Position numbers and translations under genes: made by a program. The notes under the pieces were generated by a model. That model was not told the origin of the DNA and made no database searches. It saw only the letters and a list, made by a program, of their open reading frames with translations. This document shows, one piece after another, positions 14,401-28,544 of a DNA stretch of 64,000 bases. Source of the stretch: Monoplex corrugatus. Taxonomy: Eukaryota > Mollusca > Gastropoda > Littorinimorpha > Ranellidae. Every line of letters starts with the position of its first letter. Within the stretch, counting starts at the first letter, position 1. The stretch lies in the NCBI GenBank assembly GCA_030674185.1, contig JAPXFY010000031.1:42970085-43034084 (forward strand), read 5' to 3'.

Positions 14401-16293
14401 AACACACTGTCCACAACACCAAGATCAGAAATACAGTGGGACAACAACAGACCACTAAACACACTGTCCACAACACCAAGATCAGAAATATACTGGGACA
14501 ACAACAGCCCACCAAACACACTGTCCACAACACCAAGATCAGAAATATACTGGGACAACAACAGCCCACCAAACACACTGTCCACAACACCAAGATCAGA
14601 AATATACTGGGACAACAACAGCCCACCAAACACACTGTCCACAACACCAAGATCAGAAATACAGTGGGACAACAACAGCCCACCAAACACACTGTCCACA
14701 ACACCAAGATCAGAAATATACTGGGACAACAACAGCCCACCAAACACACTGTCCACAACGCCAAGATCAGAAATACAGTGGGACAACAACAGCCCACCAA
14801 ACACACTGTCCACAACACCAAGATCAGAAATACAGTGGGACAACAACAGACCACCAAACACACTGTCCACAACACCAAGATCAGAAATACAGTGGGACAA
14901 CAACAGCCCATCAAACACACTGTCCACAACACCAAGATCAGAAATATACTGGGACAACAACAGCCCACCAAACACACTGTCCACAACACCAAGATCAGAA
15001 ATATACTGGGACAACAACAGCCCACCAAACACACTGTCCACAACACCAAGATCAGAAATATACTGGGACAACAACAGACCACCAAACACACTGTCCACAA
15101 CACCAAGATCAGAAATATAGTGGGACAACAACAGACCACCAAACACACTGTCCACAACACCAAGATCAGAAATATACTGGGACAACAACAGACCACCAAA
15201 CACACTGTCCACAACACCAAGATCAGAAATATACTGGGACAACAACAGACCACCAAACACACTGTCCACAACACCAAGATCAGAAATATACTGGGACAAC
15301 AACAGCCCACCAAACACACTGTCCACAACACCAAGATCAGAAATATACTGGGACAACAACAGCCCACCAAACACACTGTCCACAACACCAAGATCAGAAA
15401 TACAGTGGGACAACAGCTTAACGACGACAAAACAGAAGCTATCCTCATTGGCACCCGTCAGAAACTTTCTCAGCTGCCTCCTCTTTCTCTCCCATTATGT
15501 AACACATCAGTCCCAATTTCTGATTCAGCTAAAAACCTTGGTGTCTGCATTGACTCTACCCTCTCCATGAACAACTTTGTTTCTCAAACTGCCAGATCCT
15601 GCTACTATCATCTCCATCGTATAAAGCTGATCAGGAAGTATCTCTCTGTCGAAACAACTGCAAAACTCGTTCTCTCCTTCATAATGTCTCGCATTGACTA
15701 TTGCAATTCACTCCTGTCTGGTCTTCCTGCCTCCACCATTCACATCCTACAGCGCATTCAAAACAATGCTGCACGCCTTGTACTCAAAAAGAAAAAAGCT
15801 GACCACATATCTCCTCTCCTGGCACAACTTCACTGGCTCCCTGTATCAAAGCGCATACAGTACAAACTAGACACCATGTGCTACAAAAGCCTCAATAACG
15901 CAGCCCCCGATTACCTGTCAAGCCTACTTGAGATCTATGTTCCCTCACGTACCCTCCGCTCTGCCTCTGATCCTCTGACTCTTCGCTTTCCACGCACTAA
16001 GCTCAATACCTATGGTCCACGAGCCTTCTCTGTTTCTGGTCCACTCTCCTGGAACAAACTTCCTCTCTCAGTCCGTCAGCAACCTACTTTTGTCTCCTTC
16101 AAGTCCGCTCTCAAAACTCACCTTTTCTCTCCTGCATAAAATCCTAACCTCACTCAACCCTCCCCTCTGCAGCCTGTCTCCGCTCGGAGGGAATCACATG
16201 GTTATAATATATAATTGTATGCTATGCTCTCTATAATTTTCCATTGCTTTTATTGCTTTTATTCTTTCTCCCCATTTATAGCCATGTGGTGTG

Positions 16294-16324
<31 letters not shown>

Positions 16325-19300
16325 TGTGTGTGTGTGGTGTGTGTGTGGTGTGTGTGTGTCGTTGTGTGCGTAGCGTGTGTGCAGCGTGCGTGCTGCTGTG
16401 TCTGCTTCAGCGCTTAGATTTGATTTTATCAAGATTTTGCGCTATATAAATATTGTAATTATTATTATTATTACAACAACAGACCACTAAACACACTGTC
16501 CACAACACCAAGATCAGAAATATACTGGGACAACAACAGACCCAACACACGTCCACAACCAACAAAATACAGTGGACACAACAGCCCACCAAACACACTG
16601 TCCAAACACCAAGATCAAAATACATGGGACAACAAACCACAAACACATGTCACAACACAGATCGAAATCATGACACAACAGACCACCAACACACTGTCCA
16701 CAACACCAAGATCAGAAATACAGTGGGACAACAACAGCCCACCAAACACACTGTCCACAAACCAGATCAGAAATACTGGACACAAGACACAACAGTCCAC
16801 AACACCAGATCAGAATACATGGGACAACAACAGCCCACCAAACACACTGTCCACAACACCAAGATCAGAAATATACTGGGAAACAACACAAACACACTGT
16901 CCACAACACCAGACAAATACTGGACAACAACAACCCAAACACACTGTCCACAACACCAAGATCAGAAATACAGTGGGACAACAACAGACCACCAAACACA
17001 CTGTCCACAACACCAAGATCAGAAATATACTGGGACACACCCACCAAAACATGTCCAACACCAAATCAAACATATACTGACACACAACACAACACATGTC
17101 CACAACACCAGATCAGAAATATACTGGGACAACAACAGACCACCAAACACACTGTCCACAACACCAAGATCAGAAATACACTGGGACAACAACAGACCAC
17201 AACATACTGTCACAACACAAGATCGAAATACTGGGACACACCACCAAAACACGTCAAACACCCAAAATCAGAATATACTGGACAACAACAGACCACCAAA
17301 CACACTGTCCACAACACCAGTCAGAATTACTGGACACAACGCACAACACACTGTCCACAAAACCAAGATCAGAAATACAGTGGGACAACAACAGACCACC
17401 AAACACACTGTCCACAACACCAAGATCAGAAATACAGTGGGACAACAACAGCCCACCAAACATATCAACAAACAAAGAACCAGGTGGTTCAGACACTTGA
17501 CACGTCTGCCAATCCACCAGCTGCCTTCCATGCATACAACACAAAGATGTCAAGGTTCAAAGCAAGAGGAAAACCAAGGATGACTTGACTTGGATCTAGC
17601 ATGTGAAGAAACCTTGCAGGCACACAACATCCCACTCCTTGAAGCATACAGCTGGCTGCTAATCGCCACTTCTTTTTCTCCAAACACCTGACCATACTCA
17701 TGGACAAAGTAAGTTTTATAGAATGGAATATTGCAGGACATGTGGTAGAAGTACAAAATGGGAAATTAACAGATGGTCTGACAATTTCTGATTAAAACAA
17801 TGTGAATGTGAACACAGCACTTCTATCAGCTAACCAGTAAGCGTGAGTACAGAGGACAGGCACGTCCTCAAAGCCAATGGGACAGAAGTAGTGGTTCTGA
17901 CAGTGGTAGATGAACGTCGTCCTCTTGTCTTGCAGGCCCTCTTTCAGTCGGCACAGCGCGTCCTGCGCCGTCACACCGGACGTCTTGTTCTTCCCCTGCG
18001 GCTTGTACATGTAGAAACAGTGACCTTTCACCCCAAAGTGCTCGTTCAACTGTCGAAACCATCTGAAAAGACAACGATGAATTTTTCTGTCAAACGCATC
18101 TGAAAAGTTAATGGTGAGATATTACTTATCTACTTTCTACACATCATGTCACTAGTATGTAAGACAGCAGTCCTGGAACCAGCTGTACATGGTACCCCAT
18201 GTGTGTTTCAGGGCCTGGAGTTGTACTTCAACTATCCTTCACCAGGTGATTGTGGGTCCTCATCTCTGGTCTCTTCCTTTTGGTGTCCAGTGACGGGAAG
18301 TCCAGGTGATGTTACCCTGCTGTCTTTGGATGATGTCCCAATCCATTTTCATCATCTTTTCATGATGATGGTGTCCATACTCTCTTCAGCACAATGGCCA
18401 GTAGTTGTTGTGTTGGAGACAGGGCCAGAAGATTGGTATGAGTCTTTGGACATTCTTTGTGCAGAAAGTTCACAGCTTGGTAAAGTCACTCTCTGTCATC
18501 TTCCAGCTTTCTGAACTGTAAATTAAGGTATGGTGAGATACTAAGCAAACCGAATTCATCTCACAGCCTCTAAACAAAACTCACAGGGTTAAAAAAAAAA
18601 AGTCTGACCTCACAACTCTTAAATAAAAAATAAAATGAATAGAGAAATATTTTACACATGGTGAACTTAAAGTTCAGAAGAATACATAAAACTTTTGATC
18701 AATTTTCTTTATTCATTGTGTATTTTTTTGTCTGCACAACAATTCTCCTTAATTCATTCACAGATTTATTCATTTGTTTATTCATTCTTTTATTTTCATG
18801 ACCCAACAGAATAAGTTTTGGGCAGGCAAAGTTGTAAAATCGTGTTCACAGCAGCATTAACAAACTGCAACAAAAGTACAATTGCTGGCAGACTTGTACA
18901 ATGAGACAAAGAACTGTAACACTACTACAGGCCACAGAAAATGTTGAAGTTCAACTACATTTCAAGCTATTCCAATTAAAATGAGTAAACTGCAATGCAC
19001 ACAAAATCAACAATACACTATTGCCAACTCCTGTGGAATGGAACAACTGATATCAGAGTCACAAACAAGATGATGACAGTGACAAACAAGACAATGACAG
19101 TGACAAACAAGACAATGACAGTGACAAACAAGACAATGGTGAACAAGGTAATGACAGCTACAAACAAGATACTGACAATGACAAACACGACAACAACAAA
19201 CACGACAACGACAAACACAACAACGACAAACAAGACAATGACAGTGACAAACAAGACAATGACAGTGACATACAAAACCATGACAGTGACATACAAAACC

Positions 19301-22300
19301 ATGACAGTGACAAACAAGACCATGGCAGTGACAAACAAAATCAGTAACAAACAACTCAGTGACAAACACATTACTGACAGCGACAAAGAAAAGATAATGA
19401 CAAAGGTAAACAACTCACTTGAGAAGTGTCATGTTGCCTGTGAAGGGACCAAAGCGTATGTCTTCATAGGGCATTTCAAAACCCAGAACATGCATGGCAT
19501 GTTCCTGTGTGATAGGCTTCAGACTGTAACAGACAAGCAGCAACATCTGTAACACCACAACACAGCTGTGTACAACTCAGTACATACTGTCAGTGCATAC
19601 CATTGACTATGCCGGTGGGATTTCATCTAATGTCAGGCTTAACCCCCTTCCATTCTCCCGTAGTGACATCGTTCCATCTGGAACTATAAAATCTATCAAT
19701 AAAAAGGCTGCATGTTATATACATCAGTTGAAACCGCAAACATTTCTGAGTGTTATGGTGTTCAGTTTGAAAATATAATTTGATAATATAAGTTAATATT
19801 TGATGAATAGGCATGCTTTCTGGTAAATGTACTGTCAGTTTCGTGAAAAATCATAACAAATCTCAGACCGGAAAAGAGTTAAGATCAAGATTTGAAATTT
19901 CATTAAGTATCATGATACACAAAGAAATTTTTTTCATACCATATGTTTCATATCAATAGTTATACAAAAATCAGATCATGAGTATGCACAAAATTAATCA
20001 CGAAAATCTAAAAGTATATAAAACCAAATATCATTTATTCACATATACAACCTCCTCCCACTCTCCCCACACAACACATACATTTGTATTTCACAAACTG
20101 ACTGCTCTTCCACTTTTTGCCCTATTTTGTGATTTATTTTTTTATTTATTGTTTTAAGGACCATGATACTGAGGCAGTTTCTTTGTGTTCACTTTTTGGT
20201 CTTTCTTTTTTTGTGGAGTCCAATTTTTTACACCATCTTAATGACCACTGGGACAGTTTTTACAATGCTATGATGATGATGACGATGAGGATGATAATCA
20301 TGATGCTATGGAATTCCATCTAGGATTGAGACTGCGTGACAGGGCTGTACTCTACGTTTACTATCACAATATACCATGTTATCAATCAGGCCCGAGAGAT
20401 ACAGACACTGCGGTGTTGGTCAGAAGGTTTGGGCAACACCCTCAATGACGCATCCAAAAAGTGGATGACACTCAATTGTGTGGTCCCAGTCTTCCAAACG
20501 AGTCCATAGCACATTCAACCGTAGGAGCCGTTGGAGCAGAAAAATCCCATAATTATTTTTGAAGGGATTGATGGGAATTCGAGTCCACAACCTTCGAGTT
20601 TGTAGTCAATGTGCTAAGCACTACCCCATGGTGACTGGTTGACTCCTCTTCCACTTACTTCTACAGCAACCATGTGTATACAGTGTATAACACACACAAC
20701 AGCAAAGACAGTTATGAACACACAATTTTCTCCCTCCTTACTTCTTTCATGCCCCACGTATTCACCCAGAACATGTACATCATGGCAAAGATTATTGTTA
20801 TTTTTGTTTAAAGCCCAGCCGACTGCATAGAGCCATATCAGGGCTATAACCTTTTCAATATACAAACAATACTTCAACAAGAAAAAAGGAACAGAAAATT
20901 AAGCACACATATCAATGCATTCACGCACATAATCTAAGGATATGTCCCTGGCGTTGACCACTCTGTCCAATTTATCGGACAGATTTAAAAAACATACCTG
21001 AATACAAATTTAAACATAACTAACGATATTAAAACATATGTATAAACAGGCATAAATTACCTAAAATTGCTTCCGCATATCTCATTTCCTTACAGCCAAA
21101 AATGCACTTAATACATGTACCCAATTATCAATCCTAAGAGAAAGTATGTAAGACTTTATCAAACACATACAGGTGAATGGACCAGTATGGCAGAAAATGA
21201 TAGGAAGAAATGACAGAAAGTAAAGGAGGAAGAAAGAAACAAAAAGAGTGACAGAAAAGAGGAAATTTCAAGCACAGAATTTCCAGAAGCTGGGGACACT
21301 ATTCACACTGAAAGAGCCCCTGGCATCCCTGCAGTGGTATGGTAAAGATTACATGAAATTACAAACTATACGTGTAACAATAAACTGATTGCATAATTTT
21401 CCTTGTCTTAATATTGCTTACATTTACAATACAGAAAAAAATCACATCACTCACTACTGCTGGTTCTCACAAATTTCTTGATCATCATGTGGAGAAGTTG
21501 GATTTACCCACATAAATGTGTGCACACACCATGCATAGACACACACACCATCATCATAAAGTGTTCACTATCACCGTAATGTTTCCTCAGTTGTACATGC
21601 ATCTGTATACACACCGATACAAGGACCTACCTTCCATTTCCCAAGGTACTGAACAAATAGTTCCAGCAAGAAACGACAGAAGAAATACCGCACGATGTTT
21701 TGTACTGAGGCCGGCTCACACACATCCTGCAAAATAACATATCCACCGCTTTCAAACTGAAAAATCACAAGCTCTTCACATGATTTCTAAAGACATCATT
21801 ACCTGGCAGTGAAGCACACTATCTGTACCTTCCAGGAAACTATCATTTCCATCATTTGTGGTGTTGGCGAATAAGAAATTTATTATGAGCATGGCAACTC
21901 TGTCTTGAGAAAACTGAAACTGCATTAGAAATGTGTGGAAATGAATGGGAAAACACATATGCCACTGAAAGAACAATTTTCAATAAAAGTGCCCAAGTTT
22001 GGAGTCTGGGGTTTGTTCAAAAGGGATTCATCGCACTTAGACAATTCCATATGCGCTCCACCAAAATCTGCCAGCAATTATCTGGCAGACTAAGCCTGCA
22101 CAAAACCCTGTGCTCTGTCAAAGTCTCGAAATGGGAAGGAGGGACAGGAACCTATGAAACACTAAGCTGACACCACCAGAATGATGGAAACGTAAAGATA
22201 GGCAGTGAACAGGTCTTTGTTTAATGTTGCCGGCTGGAACTGAACTCAAGATATCAGATTTCTTGAGTACACAGCTCTGTCAAAAGAACCAAGCAGCCCG

Positions 22301-25300
22301 TATTAAGTGTCTAATGTATCAAGTAAAGGAGCGCACACTAAAATCAATACCCTGTGGTACTAATGTACTGTTCTGTTGTGATCAATACACTATCATTAAG
22401 TAGAAGACTCATATTCCTTGCTGGTCACTGAGTTGAGTGTCTAACAACAAATCAATACCCTGTGGGACTAATGTACTGTTCTGTTGTGATCAATACACTA
22501 TCATTAAGTAGAAGTTTCATATTCCTTGCTGGTCACTGAGTTGAGTGTCTAACAACAAATCAATACTCTGTGGGACTAATGTACTGTTCTGTTGTGATCA
22601 ATACACTATCATTAAGTAGAAGATTCATATTCCTTGCTGGTCACTGAGTTGAGTGTCTAACAACAAATCAATACTCTGTGGGACTAATGTACTGTTCTGT
22701 TGTGATCAATACACTATCATTAAGTAAAAGATTCATATTCCTTGCTGGTCACTGAGTTGAGTGTCTAACAACAAATCAATACTCTGTGGGACTAATGTAC
22801 TGTTCTGTTGTGATCAATACACTATCATTAAGTAGAAGATCCATATTCCTTGCTGGTCACTGAGTTGAGTGTCTAACAACAAATCAATACTCTGCGGGAC
22901 TAATGTACTGTTCTGTTGTGATCAATACACTATCATTAAGTAGAAGATTCATATTCCTTGCTGGTCACTGAGTTGAGTGTCTAACAAAGATTGAGAAAAC
23001 AGTCAGAAAAACAGATCCAAGTCAACAGGCTTTCTTACCTCCACATGTAGATTTCACTGAAGATGTCACTACTTTCTTACCTGTTTGTTGTTGTCAATGG
23101 GTATACTTCTTACTATAGCATTTTGTCACTCACTGTCACTGCTTACATGTTTTGTATTCAGGGCTGACGAGTTAATTTCCCTTGTTATATGAATAAATCA
23201 TTATTGCATGATGTTGTACGGTATCATGTTATGATGTATCACTGCTTACATGAACGTTCTGTATTACAGGGCTGACTAGTTAATTTCCCTTGTTAAATGA
23301 ATAAATCATTATTGCATGATGTTGTACGGTATCATGTTATGATGTATCACTGCTTACATGAACGTTCTGTATTACAGGGCTGACGAGTTAATTTCCCTTG
23401 TTAAATGAATAAATCATTGTTGTATTATTCTGTTTGGTGTCATGTAATGATGTAATGTGTTGTAACTCCCCTAAGTGCTCTGATTCAATGATTGTAATAA
23501 CATTTTCATTCATTTTGTTTAGGGTAACTATTAAACTAGGGTCTAACATGCTGAATCTGTTTATAATACTGGACTTTATTGATATTACCTTTGCTATCAT
23601 GATCACATTATCACTGTTGTTATTAATAGCATTATGACAGTGGCATAAACATTTTTTATCACCTAATCATCATCATCATCCACAACTAAAAAGTAAACTG
23701 CAGTGACTGATATCATTCTGGCATACCGTTTACAAACAACTCATGAATTACGTTAAAAACCAAGTCAGTTTTGAACTGAACTGAACCATGATGAGTTCCC
23801 ATTTCCATAAGAAGACCAAGCATTTCCTGTGCAAAAAATGTCAGGAGAAAATGAAATAAATAAAACAATAAAACCTTGGAAATAAAATGGCAGTGAATCA
23901 GCTCTCCCCTGTGATCTCAACCTTCCTTCCCCATCTGTGGCAGTGAAATAAAAAGCAGGGGGGAGGGGGGGATAACAAGCTGGCAAATGTGCTCAACATT
24001 TATAAAACTCAAAATTTAAATGAACATACAGTGAGACATAAACATGATCATCAGATGGAAGACGAACACAAAAGATGGTGACTGACAACAGGGAAGGCAG
24101 ACGAACAAAAGATGTGACTGACAACGGGGAAGGAAGACGAACACAAAAGATGGTGACTGACAACACTGAACAGGAAGGCAGACGAACACAAAAGATGGTG
24201 ACTGACAACAGGGAAGGCAGACGAACACAAAAGATGTGACTGACAACAGGGAAGCAGACGAACACAAAGAGGGTGACTGACAACAGGGAAGGCAGACGAA
24301 CACAAAGATGGTGACTGACAACAGGAAGGCAGACGAACACAAAAGATGGTGACTGACAACAGGGAAGGCAGACGAACACAAAAGATGGTGACTGACAACA
24401 GGGAAGGCAGACGAACACAAAAGATGGTGACTGACAACAGGAAGGCAGCAAGGGTTGGAAAGCACAGCTGTACAGCTGCATCCTCCTGGCACATTATCAA
24501 ACAATAATGATAAATGAAGAAAAAGAACGCCAAAAGCTTCAGGAAAGCTGCCTATTCCAAACAAGAAACAACAAGAAATGTTGCTCAATGTTTTGTACTG
24601 AGGCTGGCTCACACACATTGTCTCATAAACAAAAGCACTCAATAAATAATGAAACCTTATCAACAACCAAGAGACTGTAAATTACTCCAGGGCAGCTAAA
24701 AATATTTTAATATATGTAAATTGACCAAGTTAATCAAATTGCCTGCCCCCTCGCTATTTCATAGGCTCACACACACACACACACACACACACAACACACA
24801 CACACGGGCAATGACATACCCTTATATATTCCCTTTTTGTTTTTACAGAAATCTGTAATGCCTAAAATGCTTTCTTTGTCAAAAGTTCACATCTGGATAC
24901 CACTTCCTGCAAAGCATACTGGACAAACCAACACCATCAACGTGAAAAAAGGGATTTCAATGAAAACAGAACATTCCGTCGCCACAATACAAACGTTGAA
25001 GTATCCGTTGACATTCATTTCCGACCCATTTGATTTTAAAGAAAATCCCATGATGAAGCAATCACAAGGGGGGTAACCTCACCAAAAACTGGATGTAGCA
25101 AGGACCGGAATTGGTCAATATTATCAAAATAACAACCACACAGGGTAAGGTCATATAGTGACGGATGTGGTCACAGTACCAAAACGTTCTCTGTTTGAGC
25201 TATGCAACGTACGCATGTCATACACCATGTAAGGGAACACGAACAGATAAACAACGGCACAAAATGAATAATGTAACTTTTAAAACTGGTCTTCACTTAG

Positions 25301-28300
25301 TTTCTTTAAACAAGCTTCTTGCAGTAGATATAGCATCTACAATTTTAAGCCAGGGCATACAATACGATGACCACACCATTGACACAATAACCAAACCCTG
25401 TGGCAGCTGCTGTGCAGGTTGAGTGCCCATGTGTCCATCTGTTTCTCCATTCATTCATCACCAAACTTATCATAAGATGAATAACTATAAGAACAACACC
25501 ATCACTAATAACAATAAAAAAAAAATACACAAAATACTAACAAGAAGTTTGTTGACTGTTCGTTAATCAGTGAGGCTGAGTTAAAAAAGAAGGGGGGGAG
25601 GGAAGGGGAAGGATAGGGGAAAAGAGGGGGGTGAAGGGTGGGGATGGGACAGGGGAGGAGAAGAAAAAGTATTCAAACAAAATAAAAAATGTGTGCATTT
25701 AACATTCATACACACACACTCTCATGACAAAATGATCACACAGGGCATTATGATTATAAAAATGGTACAAATCTCTTTTCACAACACTGTATCATTTTCA
25801 CAAAAACACATTTCACATAAATGGTGAGACTTGAGAAACTGAAACTGAAACAACTGCACTTGTTATTAAGACAGCTGACAATTACCAAATATGTACTAAA
25901 ACTCATCCATAAATTTCAAATAAAAATGTCTACTGTTATTGTTCACTCTCTGTACTATCTGTGATAACATGTTCTTTGGTTGGAACATACACACGGACAA
26001 ATGGACACACAAGGTGACAACCTCACAGTGTGAAAATAACGTGACCTTACCGATGACGGTCATTAGGATCCTTTCCGCCGAAAATGGAAGGACTAAGAAA
26101 GGTAGCAAGAACACAAACTGAATTACAATAACAAGAAATGATGTCAAAATAAATTACAATAACAAGAAATGACAAGTCAAAATAAATTACAATAACAAGA
26201 AATGATAAGTCAAAATAAATTACAATAACAAGAAATGACAAGTCAAAATAAATTACAATAACAAGAAATGATGTCAAAATAAATTACAATACACAAGAAA
26301 TGATGTCAAAATAAATTACAATAACAAGAAATGACAAGTCAAAATAAATTACAATAACAAGAAATGACAAGTCAAAATAAATTACAATAACAAGAAATGA
26401 CAAGTCAAAATAAATTACAATAACAAGAAATGACAAGTCAAAATAAATTACAAGTCACAAGAAATGACAAGTCAAAATAAATTACAATAACAAGAAATGA
26501 CAAGTCAAAATAAATTACAAGTCACAAGAAATGACAAGTCAAAATAAATTACAATAACAAGAAATGACAAGTCAAAATAAATTACAATAACAAGAAATGA
26601 CAAGTCAAAATAAATTACAAGTCACAAGAAATGACAAGTCAAAATAAATTACAATAACAAGAAATGACAAGTCAAAATAAATTACAATCAACAAGAAATG
26701 ACAAGTCAAAATAAATTACAATCACAAGAAATGACAAGTCAAAATAAATTACAATAACAAGAAATGACAAGTCAAAATAATTACAAGTCACAAGAAATGA
26801 CAAGTCAAAATAAATTACAATACAAGAAATGACAAGTCAAAATAAATTACAATAACAAGAAATGACAAGTCAAAATAAATTACAATAACAAGAAATGACA
26901 AGTCAAAATAAATTACAATAACAAGAAATGACAAGTCAAAATAAATTACAATAACAAGAAATGACAAGTCAAAATAAATTACAAGTCACAAGAAATGACA
27001 AGTCAAAATAAATTACAATAACAAGAAATGACAAGTCAAAATAAATTACAATAACAAGAAATGACAAGTCAAAATAAATTACAATAACAAGAAATGACAA
27101 GTCAAAATAAATTACAAGTACAAGAAATGACAATCAAAATAAATTACAATAACAAGAAATGACAAGTCAAAATAAATTACAAGTCACAAGAAATGACAAG
27201 TCAAAATAAATTACAAGTCACAAGAAATGACAAGTCAAAATGAATTACAAGTCAACAAGAAATGACAAGTCAAAATAAATTACAAGTCACAAGAAATGAC
27301 AAGTCAAAATAAATTACAATAACAAGAAATGACAAGTCAAAATATATCATACAATCACAAAAACTGAGAAACAAGAAAGTCATCTGCAGGTAGTTGTACT
27401 CCTCTCTTCTCCGTCCTCTCTCTCTCTCTCCATGTTCTCCTCCCTCTCTCTTTCATGTACAAAAATGTGACGAAATCTATGATTCATCCCCAAGTCTCTC
27501 TCTCCCTCCCTCTCCATGCCTCTCTCTCTCTTTCCCTATACATGTACAAAAATGTGACAAAATCAATGATCCTATCCACATCTCTCTCTCTTATCTCTCT
27601 GTCTCCGTCTCTCCTCGTTTCTCTCCCCATCTCTCTCTCTCTCACCGTCTCTCTCTTTCTTCATGTACATCATCATCATCATCAGGTGCTTGCCGCATGG
27701 CGTTGGCGATTATGGATTTCCATTGTCTCTATCTCTTGTTGCCCCAAGCATCTCCTCCACCTTCCCTGTCTTCAGCCACTCTGCAAGTCCGTCCAGTATC
27801 TTCTCCCTGGGTCTACATAAAACTGACAAATCTAATGATCCATCCCATCTCTCTCTTATTTCTCTCTCCTCCATCTTTCCCCATCTCTCTCTCTCTCCCT
27901 CTCTCTCTCTCTCGTCTCTCTCTCTTCATGTACATAAAACTGACAAAATGCTATGATCCCATCCCCATCATCTCTTGTTGCCTAAGCATTCCTCATCTTT
28001 CCTAGTCTTACCTAACTCTGCTTCTCTCTTCCTTCTCTTCTGTTTACAAAAACTGACAAACTATGATCCATCCCCATCTCTCTCTTATTTCTCTCTCTCC
28101 ATCTTTCCCCATCTCTCTCTCTCTCCCTCTCTCTCCCTCTCCTCGTCTCTCTCTCTCTTCATGTACAAAAAAACGACAAAAGCTATGATCCCATCCCCAA
28201 CCAATCCACATGTACGTCTTGTGGCCTAAGGCCAATGCACAGTAAACTTTCTGAGTTCTGAATGAGAAAGCTCTGTTTCTCTCTTCCTTCTCTATCTTTT

Positions 28301-28487
28301 AAAAATCTATAATTTTGCAATTTATTTATTTCCAAGTGTTAAGATACTATCTTTCTGCTGATTTCTTACAATGTGTAGTTAAGTCCCAGTTTGGATGAGG
28401 GCTAGACGTTAAAATGCACATGAATGCTTATCTATTGCTGTTGCAAGTAAGGAATGTTATTTCATCTTACCCCTCTCTCTCTCCCTC

Positions 28488-28544
<57 letters not shown>

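Noticed and set aside
13032..16139. Very long ORFs (985 codons plus, 793 codons minus) over the 57-bp array
   Set aside because: They exist because 57 is a multiple of 3 and the unit lacks stops. The plus frame merely links LINE relics; no start context, introns or conserved domain beyond RT debris.
17845..17862. Alternative exon 6 donors (GTACTC, GTCCTC, GTGCCT)
   Set aside because: They give phase 0 or 1 and cannot join exon 7 in frame; TG|GTTAGC fits phase and homology.
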